Below, one piece after another: positions 27,906 through 35,914 of a stretch of DNA of 64,000 nt. Within the stretch, counting starts at the first letter, position 1, and each line of letters starts with the position of its first letter. The notes beneath the pieces were generated by a model. It was not told the DNA's origin. It saw only the letters and a list, made by a program, of their open reading frames with translations, and ran no database searches. Position numbers and translations under genes: made by a program. This stretch comes from Hoeflea sp. (GTDB taxonomy: Bacteria > Pseudomonadota > Alphaproteobacteria > Rhizobiales > Rhizobiaceae), in the NCBI RefSeq assembly GCF_002733955.1, contig NZ_NVXQ01000006.1:116694-180693 (forward strand). The letters are read 5' to 3'.

Positions 27906-27921
27906 TTTACGTAAACGTCAA
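27906..27921 (-). promoter_or_regulatory. Candidate MerR/LiuR-type operator upstream of the acyl-CoA dehydrogenase
   Basis: TTTACGTAAACGTCAA on the plus strand (TTGACGTTTACGTAAA on the minus strand) is a near-palindrome built on two ACGT cores. From memory this resembles the site of the MerR-family regulator LiuR of branched-chain amino-acid and fatty-acid catabolism. The position, 69-84 bp upstream, suits transcriptional control. No regulator gene is present in the window. Confidence 0.4.
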
Positions 27922-28060
27922 TTTCCGACGTGCAGCTTAACCATCATTTCTGGAAAATCACATATGCGAGGAACTGGAGAAATCAATGCATGCAGGCGCG
28001 CCGGCGCACGTCCTGCGGCCCGGCCAGAGCAACATCCCTAGGGAGCGATGGCAGGAAAAG

Positions 28061-29131
28061 TCAGGGCTGATAGATCATCCAGCCGGTTTCGGTGCCTTCA
28101 TGCTCGGTGTTTGAGTAGAACGTGACCCTGTTGCCGCCCTCCTTCGACGAGGTCTCCATAGCCTTTTCACCATAGGCCATGAGCTGGCCTGCGCCATCGG
28201 CGACGGTGGACATGGCGACGCCGATCGACAGGGTAGCCTTGCCGACACTGACGCCGGACTTGGGATGGATGACGGGTTTGCTGCCGGCGGCAATCCGCAG
28301 CCTGTCGACCGCACGCATGATTTCCGCCTCGTCGGAGGAGCTGATGAGGAAGGCAAAGCGATTGCCGTCCAGACGGGCAACGACATCGCCGTCTTCGAGG
28401 ACCGACTGGAACAGCTGGCCGACATGGCGGATGGCATTATCCGAGCCTGCCTTGTCGTCCGGGTCGCCGAAGCGCTTGAAGTCATCGATCTCGGCGAATG
28501 CGAGACCGCACATCGTCGGCAATTCCGGATTGGCGTAGATCCTGGCGGCGGCCTTGTTGAAGGAGCGGCGATTGGCAAGGCCGGTGAGCGGGTCTACGAA
28601 CTTCATCCGCTCGAAGTCCTCGATGTCGGCCTTGACCCGGTCGAGCTGGGCGGATTGTTCGGTCGCCACCGCCACCATGGCCTCGCTTTTGGTGGCCTGT
28701 TTCTCGGTGGCTTCACTGAGCTGCTGAAGCGACCTGTTCAAGGTTTCCTGGTCGAGTTCGCCGTCCGAAGCAAAGGTCCGCGACGCCTCATCGATGATTT
28801 TGCCGTAATCGGTGAGTGAGGATTTCTCCTGCTCCAGCAAAGACATGAACGTGGTCATCTGGGTCCGCATGCGTTCGCTGGTCTTGGCGACGTGGGTCTC
28901 TTCGTGGTGATGCGGCAGATATCTCTTGCCCAGCTCATCCAGCGCGCGCTGAGACTTGGTTTTCCCAAGCGCCACGAATTCACGGGTCAGTTCCGGATTG
29001 TTTCCGGAGTAGGCTTCGTAAACAAGCTCGTAATTGCGCGGCAATCCATCAATACCCATCTGGTACATCGCGGTGGCAACTCGTAGTCCGATGGATGTCG
29101 CTGCTGAGTTCTGTTTGTTCATGGAAGCCAC
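28061..29131 (-). CDS. GGDEF domain protein with a degenerate active site
   Basis: A 356-residue soluble protein. Residues 1-190 are mainly helical with a likely coiled coil (SLLEQEKSSLTDYGKIIDEA through QLDRVKADIEDFERMK). The GGDEF domain starts at FVDPLTGLANRRSFNKAAARI. The GGDEF signature is D-G-N-R-F (residues 255-259): the catalytic-site Asp and Glu are lost. The upstream metal site reads AEIDDFKRFGD, with E in place of the first Asp. There is no RxxD inhibitory site. The protein is therefore unlikely to make c-di-GMP; it could bind a nucleotide or act as a scaffold. It is a single gene, divergent from sua5. Confidence 0.9.
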   Translation of the reverse strand: MASMNKQNSAATSIGLRVATAMYQMGIDGLPRNYELVYEAYSGNNPELTREFVALGKTKSQRALDELGKRYLPHHHEETHVAKTSERMRTQMTTFMSLLEQEKSSLTDYGKIIDEASRTFASDGELDQETLNRSLQQLSEATEKQATKSEAMVAVATEQSAQLDRVKADIEDFERMKFVDPLTGLANRRSFNKAAARIYANPELPTMCGLAFAEIDDFKRFGDPDDKAGSDNAIRHVGQLFQSVLEDGDVVARLDGNRFAFLISSSDEAEIMRAVDRLRIAAGSKPVIHPKSGVSVGKATLSIGVAMSTVADGAGQLMAYGEKAMETSSKEGGNRVTFYSNTEHEGTETGWMIYQP

Positions 29132-29301
29132 TCATATTGATTTTTGCATATTAGTGGTGTGCCCTAAAAAACTTAGGGGCCTCCTAAACGCAAAGCTGCA
29201 ATTTGATCTTTCCCTTATTTTTTTAGCAAAATCGAAAATACGGCTGTTGATTGCGTCGCCTCAGGGTCGCTGATAGAGCATCCGCTGAAACTGGACATGT
29301 C

Positions 29302-30276
29302 ATGACGCGCATTCTTCCCATATCCGATCAGGGCGCAGTTGAGGCTGCGCTTGAGGTGCTGCGAGACGGCAAACCCGTGGCGCTGCCGACTGAAACCGTC
29401 TACGGGCTGGCAGCCGACGCGACCAACCCGGAAGCGATCACGTCAATTTACGAAACCAAGGGCCGGCCGCGTTTCAATCCGCTGATTTCGCACGTGGCCG
29501 ACATCGAGATGGCCAAGGCGCAGGTTTCCTTTTCACCACTTGCCGAGCAGCTTGCCGCAACATTCTGGCCTGGTCCGCTGACACTGGTGCTGCCACTGAG
29601 TGAGACCAGCACGATTCACCCGCTGGCGACCGCCGGGCTTTCCACCGCGGCAGTCCGCATGCCTGAAGGGTTTTCGCGCCAGTTGATTGCCGGTTTCGGC
29701 AGACCTCTGGCAGCGCCAAGTGCCAATCGCTCGGGGCGTGTCAGTCCAACAACCGCGCAGCATGTTGCGGATGATCTGGGAGGCAGGATCGACTTGATCC
29801 TGGACGGCGGGCGCTGCCGGGTGGGGCTGGAATCGACCATCCTGGCGGTGGATGGCGCGCAGTTGCGGTTGCTCAGGCCGGGTGGGATACCGGTGGAACT
29901 GATCGAAGAGGCAACCGGAAAACCGGTTGAACGCAGCCCCTCGCAATCCACAGGCGACAGCATCATCGCGCCAGGCATGCTGGCCTCACATTACGCACCC
30001 AACGCCGGGGTTCGGTTGGATGCGACCGAGGTTGGCCCTGGCGAAGCGGTCATCCGGTTCGGTGGAGAGCGGCTTGCGGGCGAGGACAACGCTATAGCCG
30101 TTCTGGATCTCTCCCCAAGGGGCGATCTGCGCGAAGCCGCGGCAAACCTGTTTGACATGCTCAAGCGGGCGGATGCGACAGGTGCAACCGGCATTGCCGT
30201 TGCTCCCATCCCCGATCAGGGACTGGGTGAGGCGATCAATGATCGGCTAAGACGGGCGGCAGCGCCGAGGCCTTAA
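29302..30276 (+). CDS. L-threonylcarbamoyladenylate synthase (Sua5 type)
   Basis: A 324-residue enzyme that makes threonylcarbamoyl-AMP from threonine, bicarbonate and ATP, the first step of t6A37 tRNA modification. The YrdC domain (about 1-200) has KPVALPTETVYGLAADATN, the KGRPRFNPLISHV basic cleft and APSANRSGRVSPT. The extra C-terminal Sua5 domain (about 215-320), with APGMLASHYAPNA, shows this is the long form. The start at 29302 begins MTRILPISDQG; frames upstream add unconserved residues. It is divergent from the degenerate GGDEF gene and convergent with the TadG-like gene. Confidence 0.95.
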   Translation: MTRILPISDQGAVEAALEVLRDGKPVALPTETVYGLAADATNPEAITSIYETKGRPRFNPLISHVADIEMAKAQVSFSPLAEQLAATFWPGPLTLVLPLSETSTIHPLATAGLSTAAVRMPEGFSRQLIAGFGRPLAAPSANRSGRVSPTTAQHVADDLGGRIDLILDGGRCRVGLESTILAVDGAQLRLLRPGGIPVELIEEATGKPVERSPSQSTGDSIIAPGMLASHYAPNAGVRLDATEVGPGEAVIRFGGERLAGEDNAIAVLDLSPRGDLREAAANLFDMLKRADATGATGIAVAPIPDQGLGEAINDRLRRAAAPRP

Positions 30277-30327
30277 GCGCCCCTGCCCCTTGGCACTCTG
30301 TCCTATGCTCCCTGTCGCGAGACCATA

Positions 30328-31617
30328 TCAGCCGGTGAGCAGCGGTGTGTTGACGATTTTCTTGAACAGGGTCGTCATGGCCTCGCTGATACCTTCCGAA
30401 GGGCTCACCTCGAAGAACAGGCCCGGGGAAGCACAGGCCTTCATCCGCTCCGGGATCTCGTTCTGGAACGGTGCGATCCACTTGTTGTACCAGTTGTTGG
30501 TCGGAAGCGGCAGATAGGTGGTGTAAAGCACCGCGATCCTGTAGCCCTTGCTTTTCAGCAAATCGCAATACTGCGTGTCGATCGGTTCCTGACAGCGACC
30601 ACCGGTGAGCTTTTTGGTGCAACTGGCGGGCTTGTAGCTGTCACCGACGCCATCGGAGACAAAGAACAGAACCTTTTCCGGCGAGGAGGCCGTCAGGCCG
30701 GTGCCGGCGGCTCCCATCTTGTCGGCAATCTGGGTGAACGCGCGGTCGAAATCGGTCTGCTGGTCGTTGTCATATCCCTGCTTGGGAATGGACATCAGCT
30801 CGATCTTGGCAGCCTTGCTCTTGGCCTTGGAGAGGTCTGCCGTCGGTGCGACAACTTCCAACAGCTTGGTGTCCTCGGCTTTTTCCCCGAAGGTGTAGAC
30901 GCCCATGCGATACTGGTTGGAGCTCTTGCGCGAGTCCTTGGCAGTGTCCATCAGTGCCGCGGCGGCCTGCGCCACAACATTGATGCGTGTGGTCACGCCC
31001 AGCGCTTTTGCCAGATTGTAATAACTGCCCATGTCTTCGACACCGTTCTTGACTATGTGGCAGGCAAAGGCGCAATCGTCCGGCGTGTTGGCGACCATTT
31101 TTGCCACATCCACCGGCGTGGCGCCGACGCCCATCGACGGCGTGTTGTCGAGCAACAAGAAGAAGTCGCGATAGACCTCGGTCTGGTATTCGACAATGGC
31201 CTGCCCGGCGACACGGATCAGATCCTTGCCAAGGATCCTGGAAAGGGTGGTTGCCACCGTGGCCTGGTAATCCAAGACCGAATAGAGCCTGCCATCCTTC
31301 TTGACGACTTTCGCAAAGATCTGGTCGAGCTTGAAATCGGTATCACTTTCAAACTGGGCCTTGAAAAAGGTGACCGCATCGTTGGCGCCAACGGAAACTT
31401 CCCCGTCTCCGGACATGGCGAATGCCTGCTTGACCCCGGCGGAGCTCTCCGCCACCGCCGCCAGCGCGGCCGCATCTGCCGCACCCTGTATCTTGGCCTT
31501 GATGGAAATAGCGTTGCTGTAATCGAGCGCCAGACCCGCCGCACCGATCACCGGCACCAGCAGGATAGCCAAAAGAATTCCGAAGTTTCCGGATCTATCG
31601 GTCAGAAAACGCCACAT
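30328..31617 (-). CDS. TadG-like Flp pilus assembly protein with a von Willebrand A domain
   Basis: A ~429-residue protein. Residues ~5-30 form the membrane anchor of TadE/TadG proteins (SGNFGILLAILLVPVIGAAG, then LALDYSNA). Residues ~155 to the end form a vWA domain with a MIDAS-like DNTPSMG (Thr replaces the second Ser of DxSxS) and FFVSDGVGDS. TadG-type proteins sit in the inner membrane or periplasm and assist Flp/Tad pilus assembly, but no other tad genes are nearby, so this is an orphan. I prefer the ATG at 31617 because a GGGGG run lies seven bases upstream; an ATG at 31623 is almost adjacent. The mature part has Cys pairs near the end. Confidence 0.85.
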   Translation of the reverse strand: MWRFLTDRSGNFGILLAILLVPVIGAAGLALDYSNAISIKAKIQGAADAAALAAVAESSAGVKQAFAMSGDGEVSVGANDAVTFFKAQFESDTDFKLDQIFAKVVKKDGRLYSVLDYQATVATTLSRILGKDLIRVAGQAIVEYQTEVYRDFFLLLDNTPSMGVGATPVDVAKMVANTPDDCAFACHIVKNGVEDMGSYYNLAKALGVTTRINVVAQAAAALMDTAKDSRKSSNQYRMGVYTFGEKAEDTKLLEVVAPTADLSKAKSKAAKIELMSIPKQGYDNDQQTDFDRAFTQIADKMGAAGTGLTASSPEKVLFFVSDGVGDSYKPASCTKKLTGGRCQEPIDTQYCDLLKSKGYRIAVLYTTYLPLPTNNWYNKWIAPFQNEIPERMKACASPGLFFEVSPSEGISEAMTTLFKKIVNTPLLTG

Positions 31618-31927
31618 CACCATACCCCCATTGTGGGCGGAACATTGGCACAAACAGACTAAGGAACGCTGAATCCGGTGAAATGTATTTGAAAAGATAT
31701 GCCTGCCCGTAAATGCATCTCAAGATTGTTGTCAGAGCCGGTCAGTCGAGATGCCTCATCATCAAGCTGCTGGTCCGGCGGCTCCTGGCCGTCAGAGAAT
31801 GTCGCGCTTAGACTTCGCGAGAGGCTTCTCCGGACTGACATCACACGCCCCATCCGCTGGATCCAGAACTTCAAAAAACACAGCCCAAGCCTCGACTTGG
31901 CGGCAGGGCAAAGATAAATGCTTGGGC
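31618..31927. other. 310-bp gap between divergent TadG-like and FAD-oxidase genes
   Basis: It must hold both promoters. I saw no gene with a signal or a family motif, no strong inverted repeat and no clear -35/-10 pair. The frames open here are short and carry no recognised domain. Confidence 0.5.
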
Positions 31928-33361
31928 ATGACCATAGCTTTGACCGATCCCGCACTTATTGAACGCTTTGCAGCCATTACCGGCAAACAGAATGCATTGA
32001 CTGCCGAAACCGACATCGCACCACATCTCATCGAGATGCGTGGGCTCTACAAGGGCGAAAGCCCTCTCGTCCTGCGGCCTGCAGACACGGAACAGGTTGC
32101 AGCCATCCTGCGGCTTGCAAATGAGACCAACACCGCGATCGTGCCGCAGGGTGGCAATACTGGCCTCGTGGGCGCGCAGTCTCCGCGGCCGGGCAAAGGC
32201 GAAGTGGTGTTGTCACTGTCACGGCTCAACAAGATCCGCTCGCTCGACACGGTCGGCCAGACCATGATTGCAGAAGCCGGGGTTGTTCTGGAAAAGGCTC
32301 AGCAGGCAGCGGCTGAAGCCGGGCTGATGTTTCCGCTTTCGCTCGGATCGGAAGGCTCCTGCCAGATCGGGGGCAATCTGTCCTCCAATGCCGGTGGAAC
32401 CGCCGTGCTGGCCTATGGCAACATGCGCCAGCTGTGCCTGGGCATCGAAGCAGTGCTGCCTGATGGCGAGATCTGGCACGGCTTGCGGGCTCTGAAGAAG
32501 GACAATACCGGCTACGATCTGCGGGATCTGTTCATCGGTGCGGAAGGTACGCTCGGGATCATTACCGCAGCGGTGCTGAAACTGTTTCCGGCACCGCGTG
32601 GCCATGAAACCATCTATGCCGGCGTGGACAGTCCGGAAACGGCGCTGACGCTGTTCCGGCTGGCGCAGGATTTTTGTGGCCCGTCGCTGACCGGCTTCGA
32701 GCTGATGCCGCGCATCGGTATCGAGTTCACCACGCGCCATATCGAAGGCGTGCGCGATCCGCTGAGCGAGCCGCATCCCTGGTATGTGCTGATCGACATC
32801 ACCTCGGGCCAATCGCAGGAGGCAGCGCGTGCCATGCTGGAGGGGCTTTTCATCGCCGCCGATGAAAAGGGGCTGATCCGCGATGCGGCAGCGGCCGAGA
32901 CCGAAGCCCAGCGGCAGTCATTCTGGACTCTGCGGGAATCGATGTCCTGGGCGCAGAAGCCGGAAGGCGGTTCCATCAAGCATGACGTGTCAGTGCCGGT
33001 GGCGCTGGTACCGGAGTTTCTCGCGACAGCCGACAAGGCAGTGCTCAAGGCCATGCCGGACGCGCGCATCGTCGCCTTCGGCCACATGGGCGATGGCAAT
33101 ATGCACTACAACATCTCGCAGGCGCCGGGCGCGGATACGGAAAGCTTTCTCGCGCGCTGGAAAGAAATGAACGAGATCGTTCATGCGATTGTCCTGAAAT
33201 TGAACGGCTCGATCTCAGCCGAGCACGGCATTGGACAACTCAAGCGCGATGAACTTGCCGCCATCCGTTCCCCCGTGGAGATGGCGATGATGCGGCGCAT
33301 CAAGGACGCTTTCGACCCCAAGGGCATCATGAATCCGGGCAAGGTGATAGCCTCCCGGTAA
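31928..33361 (+). CDS. FAD-linked oxidoreductase (D-2-hydroxyacid/glycolate oxidase-like)
   Basis: A 477-residue flavoprotein of the FAD_binding_4 / FAD-oxidase_C family. The FAD-pyrophosphate loop is IVPQGGNTGLVGAQSPRPG (about 75-93) and the second FAD stretch is LSLGSEGSCQIGGNLSSNAGG. The substrate half has KHDVSVPVALVP, GHMGDGNMHYNI and SAEHGIGQLKRDE with its conserved His residues, and ends GIMNPGKVI. These match D-2-hydroxyglutarate, D-lactate and glycolate dehydrogenases; the choice among them is not possible from sequence. The start at 31928 replaces an upstream open frame. The gene stands alone, 185 bp before the DUF6101 gene. Confidence 0.93.
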   Translation: MTIALTDPALIERFAAITGKQNALTAETDIAPHLIEMRGLYKGESPLVLRPADTEQVAAILRLANETNTAIVPQGGNTGLVGAQSPRPGKGEVVLSLSRLNKIRSLDTVGQTMIAEAGVVLEKAQQAAAEAGLMFPLSLGSEGSCQIGGNLSSNAGGTAVLAYGNMRQLCLGIEAVLPDGEIWHGLRALKKDNTGYDLRDLFIGAEGTLGIITAAVLKLFPAPRGHETIYAGVDSPETALTLFRLAQDFCGPSLTGFELMPRIGIEFTTRHIEGVRDPLSEPHPWYVLIDITSGQSQEAARAMLEGLFIAADEKGLIRDAAAAETEAQRQSFWTLRESMSWAQKPEGGSIKHDVSVPVALVPEFLATADKAVLKAMPDARIVAFGHMGDGNMHYNISQAPGADTESFLARWKEMNEIVHAIVLKLNGSISAEHGIGQLKRDELAAIRSPVEMAMMRRIKDAFDPKGIMNPGKVIASR

Positions 33362-33545
33362 CCTTTCCAAAATGCAAATGGGACGGTGGTCTTTCGCTAA
33401 CCATTTCCAAAACATAGGTTTTCTTAACCCAAATCCTTAAGCCGACTGGAACGGCTGTGGGTCATTCTGCTTCCTGTGAGAGGGCGAAAAGCCCCGGATG
33501 AGAAGACCGGATAACCGGCTCTCAAGAGTTACAGAGGCGATTAAC
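33362..33545. other. Intergenic region upstream of the DUF6101 gene
   Basis: A 184-bp gap. It has a small hairpin AGCCG-ACTGGA-ACGGCT near 33441-33457 and a likely 5' leader rich in Gs and As. A GAGG ribosome binding site lies 10 bases before the ATG at 33546. Nothing else is recognised. Confidence 0.45.
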
Positions 33546-34112
33546 ATGACCAATACCGTATTGAAGCCCGAATGGGCCGGTTTCGAATTACGGCTCGACC
33601 CAGGCAGCTTCCCGCAGCGCGTGTCCTATTCGGTGGGTGAGGAGCAGGAAGAAGTCTCCGTCGCGCTTGACGGGCGTGGCGCCGTGCTCAGGAAGGTGCT
33701 GTCGAAATCGGGGCTTCCGCTGTCCATCGCGCTGCCGGCGCGCGCCTTCAAGGGTGTCGCGGCGCGGGCGATCGACCATGGTGACGGCACAGTTACGGTA
33801 ACGCTCGAGCTTCATCACGCAGACGCGGCGCTGAGCGTGCCACTGCTGGTGGCCCACAATCTCGATGACATTGCCGCCGACTGGCGCGCCTGGGCGGAAC
33901 TCTATCAACTGCCGATGATGATGGTGGAAGCCGATGGCGTCGCGCGGCCGCTCGACGAGGGCGCTGCCGAACATGCCGCAAGCATGCCGACACGCCGCCG
34001 CCGTCACAGCCAGATTGCCGACCGCCGTCCGCGTTTCCTGGTACGCCGTTCAACCGGCAAGCTTGGTATCCGGATGCGGATCGAAGGCCGCGAGATCATC
34101 GCACGGCGCTAA
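33546..34112 (+). CDS. DUF6101 family protein
   Basis: A 188-residue protein with an N-terminal beta-rich domain (FELRLDPGSFPQRVSYSVG) and a central SIALPARAFKGVAARAIDHGD. A highly basic C-terminal part (TRRRRHSQIADRRPRFLVRR) may bind nucleic acid or membrane phospholipid. This matches DUF6101 proteins of Rhizobiales, of unknown function, often near ubiA as here. It has a good GAGG site and ends 32 bp before a strong terminator. Cytoplasmic; no signal peptide. Confidence 0.8.
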   Translation: MTNTVLKPEWAGFELRLDPGSFPQRVSYSVGEEQEEVSVALDGRGAVLRKVLSKSGLPLSIALPARAFKGVAARAIDHGDGTVTVTLELHHADAALSVPLLVAHNLDDIAADWRAWAELYQLPMMMVEADGVARPLDEGAAEHAASMPTRRRRHSQIADRRPRFLVRRSTGKLGIRMRIEGREIIARR

Positions 34113-34143
34113 TACCATCAGCCTGTCATGCATGCTGATACTG

Positions 34144-34181
34144 GCCCGGTCGCCTGCCCCACACAGGCGACCGGGCTTTTT
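34144..34181 (+). terminator. Rho-independent terminator after the DUF6101 gene
   Basis: GCCCGGTCGCCTG pairs perfectly with CAGGCGACCGGGC (13 bp) over a 7-base loop and is followed by TTTTT. It abuts the stop codon of convergent ubiA at 34181. Confidence 0.93.
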
Positions 34182-35155
34182 CATGTGAAAAGGGCTGCGA
34201 CCAGACCCAGAAACACGATCAGGCCGACATGGCTGTTGGCCTTGAACAGCGACAGGCATTGATCGGCATCGTCGATGTCGATCACCCGGATCTGCCAGCC
34301 GAGCATGGCGACTGCAATCGCAAGACCGGCATAGGCGGGCCAGGCCACGCCGCTGATTAAGAACGCGGCAAGCGCCATGGCAACAAACAGCGTGTAAAAC
34401 AGGACAAGCCAGATCTTGGTGTTCTCGGCAAAGAGCCGCGCGGTGGAGCGGACGCCAACGAGCGCGTCGTCCTCCTTGTCCTGATGGGCATAGATGGTGT
34501 CGTAGCCGATGGTCCAGGCGATGGCGCCCACATACAGCAGCAGCGGCGGCCAGGACAGTTCGCCGAACACAGCCGCCCAGCCCATCAGCGCGCCCCAGGA
34601 AAAGGCAAGCCCGAGGAAGAACTGCGGCCAATCGGTGAAGCGCTTGGCGAATGGGTAGATCGCCACAACGCCGAGCGAGGCGATGCCCAGGAGGATCGCG
34701 AAGGTGTTGAACTGGACCAGCACCAGTAATCCGATCAGCGCCTGCACGACGAGAAACGCCGTTGCGGCAAAACGCGAAATCCGTCCCGACGGCAAGGGTC
34801 GCGAGCGGGTCCGCGCCACTTTTGCATCGATCTTCTGATCGACGAGGTCATTCCAGGTGCAACCGGCACCGCGCATGGCGATGGCGCCGGCCATCAACAA
34901 GAACAGATGCCAGAGCATCAGGCTGGGCGACCAGACGGTGTTGATGTTGGAGGGCGAGTTGGCGAGATTTCCCGCCAGCGCCGAGGACCAGAAGCACGGC
35001 CACATCAGCAGCTGCCAGCCGATCGGCCGGTCCCAGCGCGCCAGTTGCGCGTGCGGCCACAGGGCGCGCGGCAAAACGCGGTAAACCCAGTTGCCCGACG
35101 GTGCATCGGCAACGCGGGCGTTGTTGTCGTCGGTGGTGTGTGACCTCTTGCGCAT
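34181..35155 (-). CDS. ubiA: 4-hydroxybenzoate polyprenyltransferase
   Basis: A ~324-residue membrane enzyme that prenylates 4-hydroxybenzoate in ubiquinone synthesis. The two Asp-rich Mg-diphosphate motifs are NDLVDQKIDAKVARTRSRPL (about 100-119) and YDTIYAHQDKEDD (about 220-232), with eight or so membrane segments around them. An ATG at 35155 and a GTG at 35173 are both possible starts; no clear ribosome binding site separates them. A GC palindrome (35168-35186) overlaps the GTG. It would use the polyprenyl diphosphate made by IspB. Convergent with DUF6101. Confidence 0.95.
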   Translation of the reverse strand: MRKRSHTTDDNNARVADAPSGNWVYRVLPRALWPHAQLARWDRPIGWQLLMWPCFWSSALAGNLANSPSNINTVWSPSLMLWHLFLLMAGAIAMRGAGCTWNDLVDQKIDAKVARTRSRPLPSGRISRFAATAFLVVQALIGLLVLVQFNTFAILLGIASLGVVAIYPFAKRFTDWPQFFLGLAFSWGALMGWAAVFGELSWPPLLLYVGAIAWTIGYDTIYAHQDKEDDALVGVRSTARLFAENTKIWLVLFYTLFVAMALAAFLISGVAWPAYAGLAIAVAMLGWQIRVIDIDDADQCLSLFKANSHVGLIVFLGLVAALFT

Positions 35156-35225
35156 GACCGCGAGTGTTGCCACCGCCGCGGTGGCAGGTCAAGACGACTG
35201 AAGCCTGGCCGCAGGCAAACGGCTG

Positions 35226-35678
35226 TTATGCGTTTCGGGCTCTCACCGGCTGCTCGATATCGGCGATGAAATCGCGGCTGAAGGCTAGCACCGTTTCCAG
35301 AAACAACCCGCCATCCTCGCGGGTGATCCGTTCGGCCAGCGTCTGGCGTGATATCTGGAACAATTTCCTGTCAGCGGACCTTTCAGCGTCGAGCTGCTTG
35401 AACCCCATGCTCCATTGACTGAACAACCGCTTCTCGGCCGCCTGCTCGAGCACCACCATCAGATTGCGATGCCGGTCGTCGGCCTGAATGCGTCGGTAAA
35501 GGCTGCGCACCGTATCCGGCTCGCCCTCAAGGATCTGAATGAAGACGCCGTCGGCCCACAGCAGCATGCCTGTCACGCCGTCACGCAGGTTGTTGCGCCG
35601 GGAGGCGGACAGGATGTCTTCAATTTCGGCGTGTCTCATCTGCGGCGCTGCGCCGCTGACATAGAGCATTTGCAACAT
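35226..35678 (-). CDS. BLUF domain blue-light photoreceptor protein
   Basis: A 150-residue single-domain BLUF protein. All flavin-site residues of AppA align by position: Y6 (Y21), N30 (N45), Q48 (Q63), W89 (W104) and M91 (M106), in the contexts MLYVS, RRNN, FIQILEG and QWSMGF. It should bind FAD and show the usual BLUF light switch. The C-terminal ~50 residues form only a short cap and no output domain is fused, so it must signal through a partner. It is a stand-alone gene; no phosphodiesterase or anti-sigma gene is adjacent. Confidence 0.94.
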   Translation of the reverse strand: MLQMLYVSGAAPQMRHAEIEDILSASRRNNLRDGVTGMLLWADGVFIQILEGEPDTVRSLYRRIQADDRHRNLMVVLEQAAEKRLFSQWSMGFKQLDAERSADRKLFQISRQTLAERITREDGGLFLETVLAFSRDFIADIEQPVRARNA

Positions 35679-35914
35679 CGATCTTACTCCGTCTGCGGGG
35701 TCATCTGGTGGTAGCGATTGCCACCCGTCATATTAGCATGTGTACAAGTTGAACCCTTGCAAAAGCCTGAATCAAGCGCCTCGAATTGCTGGCAAAACCG
35801 ACCTTGGGAGTGATCAGCGCGGCAACTTCACTTGACCGTGGGCGCGCGATTTCCTAACCCGATGCAAACTCGTCCCCGCATTGCCGGGCCCAGGCCAACC
35901 GATGGAGATTGCCG

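Noticed and set aside
34144-34181. Bidirectional action of the DUF6101 terminator for ubiA
   Set aside because: On the minus strand the stem is not followed by a T-run.
35168-35186. GC palindrome over the possible GTG start of ubiA as a regulatory site
   Set aside because: Composed only of GCC/GGC-type triplets common in this genome, and the start itself is uncertain.
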